From UBA7985 sp038141425 (GTDB taxonomy: Bacteria > Pseudomonadota > Alphaproteobacteria > UBA7985), in contig JAYQIC010000001.1 in the NCBI GenBank assembly GCA_038141425.1, positions 434,001 to 498,000 on the forward strand: a DNA stretch of 64,000 nt. The letters are read 5' to 3'. Position numbers and translations under genes: made by a program. Below are positions 22,821 through 31,448 of this stretch, piece after piece. The first letter of the stretch is position 1; each line of letters begins with the position of its first letter. The notes beneath the pieces are model-generated. The model had not been told where the DNA came from. It did not search any database and saw only the letters and a list, made by a program, of their open reading frames with translations.

Positions 22821-24090
22821 GTGGCGCGGGCCTTCATTCTGCTCTGCGACAGCGTTGGCTGCGGCGGCGCGCCCGATGCGGCGGACTTCTTCAACATCGA
22901 TGCGGCAACGGGCGAAAGCCTGCCCGATACCGGTTCAGACACGCTGGGCAATCTGGCCCGCTGGCGGGCTGCGCAGGGCAAGCCGCCGCTGCGCCTGCCG
23001 CATCTGGCTCGCATGGGGCTGGGGCTGGCCTGCGCGGAGGCGACCGGCGAGATCCCGCCGGGGCTGGAGCTGCCCGAGGGCGCGGAGGGGCCGCAGGCGG
23101 CAGTGGGTTCGGCCATCGAGACCTCGCGCGGCAAGGATACGCCCAGCGGGCACTATGAGATTTGCGGCACGCCGGTGGACTTTGACTGGGGCTACTTTCC
23201 CCGGACCCGGCCGTGCTTTCCGGTTGCGCTGATCGAGGCGCTGGTCGAAGCCTGCGACCTGCCCGGCGTGCTGGGCAACGAGCACGCCAGCGGTACCGCC
23301 ATCATCGCCGAACTGGGCGACGAACACTGTCGCAGTGGCAAGCCGATCGTCTACACCAGCGCGGATTCGGTGTTCCAGATTGCGGCCCATGAGGAAGCCT
23401 TTGGGCTCGACCGATTGTACGAAGTCTGTGACGTGGCGCGCGGTCTCTGCGACCCGCTGAACATCGGCCGCGTCATCGCCCGGCCGTTTACCGGAAGCGG
23501 GGAAGGCGGGCGTGGTGGGCGCGAGGGCGGCTACCAGCGCACGGGCAACCGGCGGGATTTTGCGGTACCGCCCCCGCCGGGCAACCTGCTCGACGCCGTC
23601 GTGGAAGCCGGCGGCGGGGTGTGGTCGGTTGGCAAGATCGACGACATCTTCGCTCACCGCTCGATCAGCCACCGCAGTAAGCGCGATGGGCTGGCAGCGC
23701 TGTGGGATGGCACGCTGGAGGCCGCGCAGGCGGCCGGAAGACGGCGCGCTGATTTTCACCAACTTCGTCGATTTCGACAGCAAATTTGGCCACCGGCGCC
23801 TACCCGAGGGCTATGCTGAAGCGCTGGAATACTGGGACAGTCGACTGCCGGAGCTGTTGGGGGTCCTGCGGTCGGATGATCTGGTGCTGTGGACAGCAGA
23901 CCACGGCAACGATCCAACATGGCCGGGAACCGACCACACGCGCGAACAGGTCCCAATGCTGTTCTTCGGACCAGCGGCGCCAGCGGGTCGGCGGCTGGGG
24001 ACGTCGGCAACCTTTGCCGATATGGGGGCGACGCTGGCGAAGCACCTTGGTCTGAGCCGGGATCTGCCCCACGGCACCGCGCTGTTTTAG
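22821..24090 (+). CDS. deoB: Phosphopentomutase (one frameshift)
   Basis: DeoB interconverts (deoxy)ribose-1-phosphate and -5-phosphate. It belongs to the alkaline phosphatase fold with two manganese ions. The nucleophile threonine is in GKDTPSGHYEI, and metal ligands are in LLCDSVGCGGAPDA, TADHGNDPT and GTDHTRE. About 422 residues are encoded. A frame change near 23735 joins to DGALIFTNFVDFDSKFGHRR. A short glycine/arginine-rich insert (GEGGRGGREGG) sits near residue 230. GTG 22821 begins one base after the deoA stop. It is the last gene of the plus-strand salvage run. Confidence 0.93.
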
Positions 24091-24439
24091 CGCAAGGTGC
24101 ATCGCTCAAAGGCGCAGCCGTTTTGAGCGCAAGGAAAACAACGCCGCCGCTTTGAGCGCTCAGGACAAAGACTCCGCGTTTTGAGCGCAATTGCGTGCTC
24201 GATTTGACGCCGCTTCGCGGCTTTCAAATCTCCCCGCGCAGTCAAACGCTACGCTTTGAGTGTTCCGTCAGTTCACGCTCACCACGCGGAGTTGATCCTG
24301 AGCCTATCGAAGGACTTTGAGTGTCGCTAAGAATGGTACGCGACGCTTGGCCCCGCCGCGCGAAGCGCGGTCGGGGGCAAGTCGGCGCCACCTCTTCTAT
24401 CCGACCTCAACTCGCCTCGGCTCGGCTCAGCTCGGCGGC
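24091..24439. repeat. Repeat- and hairpin-rich convergent spacer, no gene
   Basis: No coding frame is seen between convergent deoB and upp. TTTGAGCGC occurs at 24122, 24151 and 24180, with an inverted relative near 24103 and shorter CTTTGAGTG copies near 24253 and 24315. An imperfect hairpin spans 24201-24230. CCTGAGCCTATCGAAGG (24297-24313) resembles short interspersed motifs common between genes in some alphaproteobacteria. A strong stem spans 24351-24376 (CCCC-G-CCGCG with CGCGG-T-CGGGG). Degenerate CTCGG repeats run from 24411 to 24437. It probably holds terminators plus REP-like elements. Confidence 0.55.
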
Positions 24440-25066
24440 TCACGTGCCGTAGAGGCGATCCCCGGCATCGCCCAGTCCGGGCACGATGTAGCCCTTCTCG
24501 TTCAGGCGCTCATCCAGCGACGCCGTGTAGATCGGCACGTCCGGGTGATCAGCGCTGAATTTCTCCACTCCCTCGGGCGCAGCCAGCAGGCAGATGAACT
24601 TGAGCGCTTTCGCCCCCTGCTCCTTCACAAGCCGCACGGCGTGCGACGACGAGCCCCCGGTCGCCAGCATGGGATCACAGATCAGCACGGTACCGGTGCT
24701 GACGTCGGGCAGGTTAAGATAGTACTGCTCGGGCTGCAGCGTTGCCTCGTTGCGCTTGAGGCCGACAAAGCCGACCTTGGCCGTCCGCTCCAGCGCCAGC
24801 AGCCCGTCGAGAAAGCCGTTGCCCGCCCGCAGGATTGAAATCACGCTCAGCGACTGCGGCTCCCGCACCGGCGCGTCGAAGGTCGTCAGCGGCGTCTCCA
24901 CCGGCTGGCGGATCATGGGCCAGTCACGCAGCGCCTCATACCCCAGCATGAAGCTGACATCGTGCATGAGCGAGCGAAAGCGCGCCATATCCGTCCCGAC
25001 GCTGCGCAGCTGGCTGAGCTTGTCGGTCACCAATGGGTGATCGACGACGTGGAGTGTGTTGGACAT
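24440..25066 (-). CDS. upp: Uracil phosphoribosyltransferase
   Basis: Upp makes UMP from uracil and PRPP, recovering the base released by the phosphorylase. It has 208 residues. The PRPP-binding region appears as LICDPMLATGGSSSHAVRLV and the C-terminal uracil loop as GYIVPGLGDAGDRLYGT. The start ATG 25066 gives MSNTLHVVDHPLV and has an AGGGAG ribosome binding site; an upstream ATG at 25099 lacks family similarity. The frame is intact. It follows add by 45 bases on the minus strand. Confidence 0.95.
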   Translation of the reverse strand: MSNTLHVVDHPLVTDKLSQLRSVGTDMARFRSLMHDVSFMLGYEALRDWPMIRQPVETPLTTFDAPVREPQSLSVISILRAGNGFLDGLLALERTAKVGFVGLKRNEATLQPEQYYLNLPDVSTGTVLICDPMLATGGSSSHAVRLVKEQGAKALKFICLLAAPEGVEKFSADHPDVPIYTASLDERLNEKGYIVPGLGDAGDRLYGT

Positions 25067-25111
25067 GGACTTTCTCCCTTCTTCTAAGTCGGCCTTCAAT
25101 GCCGGGCGTAT

Positions 25112-26138
25112 TCATTCAGTGGCGCTGGCCGCGTCCTCCACCCGCTGCAGCAGGCTGTCGCGTGTGCCCGCGTCCATGAACCCGGCGTTGAGCGCATTGC
25201 GCGTAATGTCAAAGAGGTCTGCCACAGAAAGCCCCGCAACATCCATGGCAAATCGGTACTCCGCCCCCAAAGAGGTGTGGAAATAAGGGGGATCATCGCT
25301 GGCCAGCGTGATCACGCAGCCGGCTTCCCACAGCCCGCGCAAAGCGTGCTGCTCGGGGCTCTCGAACACGCTCAGCGCGACGTTCGAACCCGGGCAGACC
25401 TCGAACGGGATCCGTCGCTCAGCCAGCTCGGCGACCAGCGCTGGGTCGTGGATCGCCCGGACCCCGTGCCCCAACCGCTCGACCATGGGCAGCGCCTCAA
25501 GGGTCTCGCGGATCGACGCCGGGCCGAGCCATTCGCCGGTATGCGCCGTACAGCGTAAGCCCGCCTGCACGGCGATGTCGTAGGCCTGGGCGGAAGTCCG
25601 CGGGCCGGTGTGCATCCTCGGCCCCGGCCATCTGGAAGCCCGTGACGTAGGGGTGCGGGTGGGCCGCGATCGCCTCAGCGGCGGCGAGGCTGCGCTCGAG
25701 GCCGTAGTGGCGGACGATGGTCTGGCTGATCCGGGTCTCGACCCCGAACTGCGCCCGGGCATGGTCGATGGCCTCGACCACGGCGTCGAGCTGGTCCTGC
25801 AGGCCCATGCCCAGATCGAAGACATGATCGGGGCTGGTCAGGATCTCGACGTAAAGCCCGCCCTCGGCCGTGACCCGCCCCAGATAATCGAGGGTCAAAT
25901 CGTAGTAGTCGCGCGGCGTCCGGATGACCGAGGCCGCCATATCGTAAATCTTCAGAAAATCGTTGAAATCGGTCCAAAGGTAGTTGTCGTCGGCGTCGAG
26001 TACCCCGTCGGGCAGGGCGATGCCGTTGCGCTCGGCGAGCATACGCAGCACCGGCGGGTGGATCGTACCTTCAAGATGAGCGTGCAGCTCGGCCTTCGGC
26101 ACCCGGTCCGCCGGGTGCGTGCCAAAATCTGTGAGCAT
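25112..26138 (-). CDS. add: Adenosine deaminase (one frameshift)
   Basis: This zinc enzyme converts adenosine and deoxyadenosine to inosine forms. Metal and catalytic motifs in order are ELHAHLEGTI, CTAHTGEW (usually HAGE), LGHGVRAI and LASDDPPYF. About 342 residues are encoded. A frame change near 25605 joins AHRPADFRP to YDIAVQAGLRCTAHTGEW. ATG 26138 gives MLTDFGTHPADRVPKAELHA. It lies in the same minus-strand direction as upp and the PhyH gene, so it may share transcripts with both. Confidence 0.92.
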
Positions 26139-26239
26139 CGGGGCTCTCCTCTGTTCTAGTTCCGGGCGTCGAGGAGCTGCGGTGGTGGTCGCAGCGGCGC
26201 CCGGTTGGTCTCGCCCTTGCGGGGGCGTCTGGCCCTGGC

Positions 26240-27129
26240 TCAGGCGGAATTCATGCCTTCGCCAAAGGTCCGCAACGGCAGATCATCCCGCCGCTGCAAC
26301 CAGTTGTCGGCGGGATAGTGCGCCGATGCGTCTACGGTATGCAGAGTGTAGGCGTAGCGCGACTTGTCCGACGTGTTGGCCGACGAGCGGTGCGGCAGGC
26401 GTCCGTGGAGCAGGATCAGCGACCCTTTCGGCGCTTCGAGCGGCACGGCCTCGTCCAGCGGCCAATCGACGGCTGACAGGTCTTCGAAATCGGTCCCGGC
26501 ACCGTCCCCGGTGCGGAAAAACGACGCTCCAGCGGGCCCTTGTGCCAGCCGGGCAAGGCGTACATGGCGCCGTTTTCCAGCGTCGCGTCCTGCAGCGCAA
26601 ACCAGAAGCCGATGCAGGTCTCGGGCTTGGAAAAAATGAAGGTGCTGTCCTGGTGCATGGTCACCTCGCCCCCCACCCGCGCGTGCTTGAAGATCAGCAT
26701 CGACTGCAGCAGCTGCGGCGTTCCCAGCCCGAGCTGCCGGGTCAGCCGCCCCAGCTGCTGCTGGTGGGAAAAAGCCTCGAAGTCCGGGTTGAGGTCGTGC
26801 ATGGCGTGGCCGAGCTTGTTCACCGCACGCTTGCGGTCGACCCCGGCCGTGTTCTCTTCCATGAAGGCGCGCATGACATCGCCGGAACTCAGGAAGTAGT
26901 CCTCGCCCGCGTGCTGGTTATCAACGGCGTCGAAAGCGTGCCCTTCGGCTTCTTCAACCAGCTGGTCGGACAGGCGGTCGGCAGCGGCAATCAGGGCGTC
27001 GCAGGCCTCCGGCGCGACGAAATCCTCGAGGATGAGGCAACCGGCGGCCTCCCACGCGGCCTTCGCAGCGGCAGGCGCGCCGTGGACGGGATCAAAGGTG
27101 AAGCGGGGGGCTGGCACTGTCTCTATCAT
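26240..27129 (-). CDS. Phytanoyl-CoA dioxygenase (PhyH) family protein (one frameshift)
   Basis: This is a putative Fe(II)/2-oxoglutarate-dependent oxygenase of about 296 residues. Iron ligands can be seen as H-x-D in TMHQDSTFIF and a distal histidine in HGRLPHRSSANTSDKSRYAY. The arginine of that segment would hold 2-oxoglutarate. A frame change near 26505 joins the two halves. Family members hydroxylate very different small molecules, including fatty acyl-CoAs, ectoine and phosphonates, so the substrate is open. It lies between add and an enolase-superfamily gene, all on minus. The start could be ATG 27129 (MIETVPAPRF). Confidence 0.82.
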
Positions 27130-27222
27130 AGTGCACCACAGGCTTGCTCAATCCGGCGGCTTTGGCAATCAGAATCTTCGATGGTGCCGGTCCAGCCGCC
27201 TCCCAGCGCGGGCGCGAAAAGC

Positions 27223-27286
27223 CCCCAGAGCTTCAAACCCCCAGAGATTCACGTCCCCAGACCTTCAAACCCCCAGACCTTCAGAC
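27223..27286. repeat. 16-bp tandem repeat, four copies
   Basis: Four head-to-tail units of consensus CCCCAGACCTTCAAAC begin at 27223, 27239, 27255 and 27271. The second unit has diverged most. The last unit runs into the stop codon of the enolase-superfamily gene (27281-27283). The array fills the downstream half of the 151-base gap before the PhyH gene. No matching inverted repeat or terminator run is seen. Confidence 0.8.
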
Positions 27287-28398
27287 CCGCACCGAGGCGA
27301 GGTAGTCCTCGTTCAACTCTACGCCCCAGCCCGGGCCGTCGCTGAGCCGCAGCCAACCGTCCTCGGCGCGCAGATGCTCTTTGAGCAGCATGTCCCGCGG
27401 GCTCTCGGTGAACTCAGGCGGATCGTGGGCAAATTCAAGCCACACCGGCGGCTCCCCCCGGTGGCCGGCAATCGCCGCAACCAGATGAGCGTTGACGATA
27501 ATCCCCAGTCCGTTGCCCCAGGTGTGCGGGGTGAACCAGCGGCCCATTTCAAAGGCCTGCAGGCCCAGTTTCAGGAGTTGCTTCAGACCGCCGACGAAGA
27601 CCACGTCGGGCTGATACACGTCGAGGCAGTCGTCGCGCATGATCTGGTCCCACTCGTGCATCTCACGGGTAATCTCACCCCCGGCGATCCAGCAGCGGGC
27701 GGTCTCGCGTAGCGTCTTCATGCCCACGTAGTCACCCCGGTGCAGCGGCTCCTCGAGCCAGAACAGGTCGTGCTCACGAGTCCGTTCTTCCAGCGCCATG
27801 ATCTCTTCGAGGCTCGGACCGGGGTGGGTGTCCCAGGGCATGCGCCAGCCATGGTTGACGTCGACCATGATCGCCATGTCCGGGCCGACCGCCTCGCGCA
27901 CCCGCGCCAGTGCCTCGATGTCCGCGTCTTCAGAGGCCCGCCCGAAGCGCAGCTTCAGCGCCTCGTAGCCCTGCGCCTGATAGGCCTGCGCCATCTCCGC
28001 GAGCACCGAGGATCGCGCAACGACCCGGTTGAGGCATAGAGCGGCACGTCGGGACTGGTCCCGCCGAGCAGCTTCCACACCGGCTCCCCCTCGATCTTAC
28101 CATTGAGGTCCCAGAGCGCGTTATCGAGCGGCCACATGCGGCAGTGGTGCGCGCCGATGTTGTCGATGATAGCGGTATGGCGATCCATGTCGCGCGGATC
28201 TTGCCCGATGAAGTATTTCTTGTAGTCCTCGATCCCATAGCAGGGATCACCCGAAGCAAAGCCCTCCAGCCCGGTGTCGGTCCGCACCCGGATGATGGTG
28301 GTGGGCAGGGTCGCCCGAGGGATCGAATCCCAGGCCGCCGGATAGGGCGGGTCGCAGGGGACGATGTGGGTGCTGACCTGAATGTCGGTGATTTTCAT
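27281..28398 (-). CDS. Mandelate racemase/muconate lactonizing enzyme family protein (one frameshift)
   Basis: This enolase-superfamily enzyme is about 372 residues long and probably a sugar-acid or related dehydratase or racemase. It shows the K-x-R element in ALKLRFGRA, the Mg-binding Asp in MVDVNHGWRM, Glu in FWLEEPLHRGD, Glu in AGGEITREM and the general-base His in FTPHTWGNGLG. These identify the mandelate-racemase subgroup. A frame change near 28040 joins LYASTGS to VVARSSVLAEMAQAYQAQGY. The start ATG 28398 (MKITDIQVSTHIV) is preferred over an upstream in-frame start. It is 85 bases downstream of the Fe-type dehydrogenase gene. Confidence 0.86.
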
Positions 28399-28483
28399 GG
28401 GCTTTGCCTTGTCTGGGGTCGCAGGGGTGCCACTAACGGGGGCGCCCACTCATGGGTCTGCGGTGAGGGCCGACCGGCCTTGG

Positions 28484-29617
28484 TCAGGTGCTACCGCCGT
28501 AGGTGTGCATGATATCGGCGCAGATCCCGGCCCATTGCGCCTCGGAAAAGGTCATGGGCGTGTTGACCCGCATGGCGAGATTTTCTTCGGCGCAGGCGGC
28601 CTCGGTCAGCGCCGCAGCACTGCTGGCGCTGCCGTCAAAATCGAGGCTGACTTCGCAGTCAGCCCGCAGCTGCCGCCAGACGGCATCGAGCGGCCCCCGG
28701 TCCAGCGCACGCTCAAGATCGGCGTAGGCCTCGGGCGCGCCTTCGCGGGTCAGGGTAATGGTGGCGTCGGTCACCACCGCGACCGCATGCCCGTGGGCAA
28801 CCGGCAGCACCGAGCCCAGCGCGTGACCGATCGAATGGCCGATGGTGGTGCCGCCGAGGTTCAGGGCCTCACCGGCCTGAAACGACCCCCACTGGGTCAG
28901 GCGCGCGGCGTCTCCGCCCTCCCCGCGAACGTAGGCGGGCAGGTGGTCACAGAGGTGCGCAATCGCGGTGGCGGCGAAGGCCACACCCTCGGGCGAGCGA
29001 TTGTTGCCGGTCGCACTTTCGTGGGCGTGGGCGAAGGCATCGAAGCCGCATACGGCCTTGAAGTGCGCTGGCACGGTCTCGGTCAGCTCGGGCCACAGAC
29101 AGGCCGCCGTCGTCTTCAGCTCCTCCCCCCAGAACCACAGCTTAGCGCCCTCGGCGGTGGACGCGATGGCGGTGCGGGAGGCTTCGGACCCGGTGCCAGA
29201 GGTCGTCGGGACCAGCACGGTCGGCACCGGAGCGCCGCGGTACTCAACCGCCGAAAGGGCGTAGGTCAGGGTCTCGTCCGGCGCGATGGCGACGGCAGCG
29301 GCGAGCTTGGCACCGTCCATGGTCGAGCCACCGCCGACAGCAATGACGATCGGGTTGGCAACGGCACGGATTTCAGCGGCCAGCGCGTCGACCTGCCCGA
29401 CCTTGGGTTCGCGCGGAAAGGTGGTCGCGGCGACCAGCGACCGCAGCCCGGCTGCGGCCAACTCCGCAGCGAGCGTACTCAGCGGTCCCGGCCCGGCACC
29501 GGGCGGGGTCAGGGCAGGGTCAACCACCCAGATCAGGGTCGGGGCGCCCTCGCCCGTCGCCAAACCCGCAACAAAGGCAGCCGATGCCAACTCTGAACGA
29601 CCAATTACCTGTGACAT
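28484..29617 (-). CDS. Iron-containing alcohol dehydrogenase family protein
   Basis: This NAD(P)-dependent group III alcohol dehydrogenase or reductase has 377 residues. The dinucleotide-binding motif is AVGGGSTMDGAKLAA, followed by VPTTSGTGSEAS. Metal ligands lie in GFDAFAHAHES and in IGHSIGHALG and VAHGHA. The start ATG 29617 (MSQVIGRSELASA) has GGAG ten bases upstream; the longer open frame to 29866 overlaps the divergent methyltransferase gene and looks non-coding. The frame is intact. It heads the minus-strand unit with the enolase-superfamily and PhyH genes. The substrate is unknown. Confidence 0.87.
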   Translation of the reverse strand: MSQVIGRSELASAAFVAGLATGEGAPTLIWVVDPALTPPGAGPGPLSTLAAELAAAGLRSLVAATTFPREPKVGQVDALAAEIRAVANPIVIAVGGGSTMDGAKLAAAVAIAPDETLTYALSAVEYRGAPVPTVLVPTTSGTGSEASRTAIASTAEGAKLWFWGEELKTTAACLWPELTETVPAHFKAVCGFDAFAHAHESATGNNRSPEGVAFAATAIAHLCDHLPAYVRGEGGDAARLTQWGSFQAGEALNLGGTTIGHSIGHALGSVLPVAHGHAVAVVTDATITLTREGAPEAYADLERALDRGPLDAVWRQLRADCEVSLDFDGSASSAAALTEAACAEENLAMRVNTPMTFSEAQWAGICADIMHTYGGST

Positions 29618-29717
29618 GGCACCATTACTCCGAGCCGTGAGTGAGGGCAGCAATTTGCCCATTGACCTTAGCGCCGAAGCCATACATGGCAGCATCTGAA
29701 ACACAAACAAAAAGACA

Positions 29718-31309
29718 GTGGAAAAGGACTGGCTTCCCGTGGTCGAAACTGAAAGCCGAAACTCAGGCCGCCGCCGCGCGGGTGGCCGGGGTGCGAAGAG
29801 CGCTGCGGCCGCCGCCACCTCTGCGGTCAAGCAGCTGCCCCTGGGCGCGGTGCGCAACCCGGTCACCCCGATCGAACCCCTGTCCGCCGATCAGGTCGAG
29901 ACCATCCACCACGCCTCGCTGAAGATCCTCAGCGAGATCGGCATGGAGTTCCTCGGCGAAGACGCCAAGGCCATCCTGCGCGAGGCCGGCGCCGACGTCA
30001 GCGCCGACAGCGATCTGGTCCGCTTCGACCCGGCCATGGTCGAAGAGCGCATCAAGACCGCGCCCTCGTCCTTCCAGCTCCACGCCCGCAACCCGGCGCG
30101 GACCGTAACCCTCGGCGAAGGCGATATTCACTTCGTGCCCGTCGCCTCTGCCCCCAACGCCAGCGACGCCGACGGCGGGCGGCGGCAGGGCAACCGCGAG
30201 GACTTCCGCAACCTCACCCGCCTGATCCAGAGCCTGCACTGTCTGTCGTTCATCCCCGGCTACCCGGTCGAGCCGACCGACATCGACCGCCGCACCCGGC
30301 ATCTGGAAGCCATGCGCGACTTCGCCCTGCTGACCGACATGGCCTTCCACAACTACTCGCTCGGCCCGCAACGCACCGCTGACGGGCTGGAGATCGCCAA
30401 GATCGTCCGCGGCGGCATCTCCGACGCGCAGCTGGCGGCCGAACCGTCGCTGCTGACCATCGTCAACACCAACTCCCCGCTCAAGCTCGACAGCCCCATG
30501 GGCCACGGCATCATCCAGCACGCCCTGCACGGCCAGATCTCGGTGATCACGCCTTTCACGCTCGCCGGGGCGATGGCGCCGGTAACGCTGGCCGGTGCGC
30601 TGGCGCAGCAGAACGCGGAGTTCCTCGCCGGGCTGACCTTGGCCCAGTGCGCCAAGCCAGGCGCGCCGGTCATCTACGGCGGCTTCACCTCCAACGTCGA
30701 TATGAAGTCCGGGGCGCCTGCCTTCGGCACGCCCGAGTACGTCAAGGCGGTGCAGGCGGGCGGGCAGCTGACCCGGCGCTACGGCGTGCCCTACCGCTCC
30801 TCGGGGTGTGCGCGGCCAATATGCCGGACGCGCAGGCGGCGCTGGAGACGCAGATGTCGCTGTGGGGGACCATGACCGGCGGGGCCGATATGGTCATGCA
30901 CGCGGCGGGCTGGATGGAGGGCGGGCTGTCAGCCTCGTTCGAGAAGATGGTCATGGACGCGGATATGATCCAGATGCTGCAGGCCTACATGCAGCCCATC
31001 GAGGTCAGCGAGGCGACGCTGGGTTTGGATGCCATTGCCGAGGTCGGCCCGGGCGGGCACTTCTTCGGCACCCCGCAGACCATGGAGCGGTTCGAGACCG
31101 CCTTCTACGCGCCCATGCTCTCGGACTGGCGCAACTTCGAGACCTGGGCGGAGGACGGCAGCAAGACCGCCTACCAGCGTGCCAACACGCTCTACAAGCA
31201 GCTGCTCGCCGAGTATCAGGAGCCGGCGATCGACGAAGCCACGCGGGATGCGCTCAACGCCTTCGTCGACCGGCGGATCGCCGAGGGTGGGTCCTTCGAC
31301 GACGATTAA
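29718..31309 (+). CDS. MttB-family (trimethylamine:corrinoid) methyltransferase, copy 1 (one frameshift)
   Basis: This protein of about 530 residues belongs to the MttB superfamily, which moves a methyl group from a quaternary or tertiary amine to a corrinoid protein. Family landmarks are HHASLKILSEIGMEFLG, FHNYSLGPQRTADGLEIAK, IVNTNSPLKLDSPM, ITPFTLAGAMAPVTLAGALA and GMxEGGLSASFEK-like sequence near the C-terminus. A missing base in the GGGG run near 30808 shifts the frame; reading resumes VCAANMPDAQAALETQMSL. No in-frame TAG occupies the pyrrolysine region, so this is the non-pyrrolysine type. The N-terminal 45 residues are basic, low-complexity and poorly conserved. The start (GTG 29718) is uncertain. 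Confidence 0.87.
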
Positions 31310-31448
31310 CCGCGATTAATCGACCCAGACGGAGAGGCTGCGGCGCGCTGCCGCAGCTTTTGTCGCAAAGAGGTATACGAGCCACCCTGAGCGGCCTAGG
31401 CTTGCTTGTGCCCGTTTACAGAGCGCAGAGAGCCCCAAAGGTCATCCC

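Noticed and set aside
24100..24440. Repeats considered as a CRISPR array.
   Set aside because: Repeat units are only about nine bases, spacing is irregular, some copies are inverted and no cas genes occur.
30790..30830. Frame break in the first MttB copy near the region that holds pyrrolysine in Methanosarcina MttB.
   Set aside because: There is no in-frame TAG. The break is a lost G in a G run, and the second copy reads through the same region with ordinary residues.
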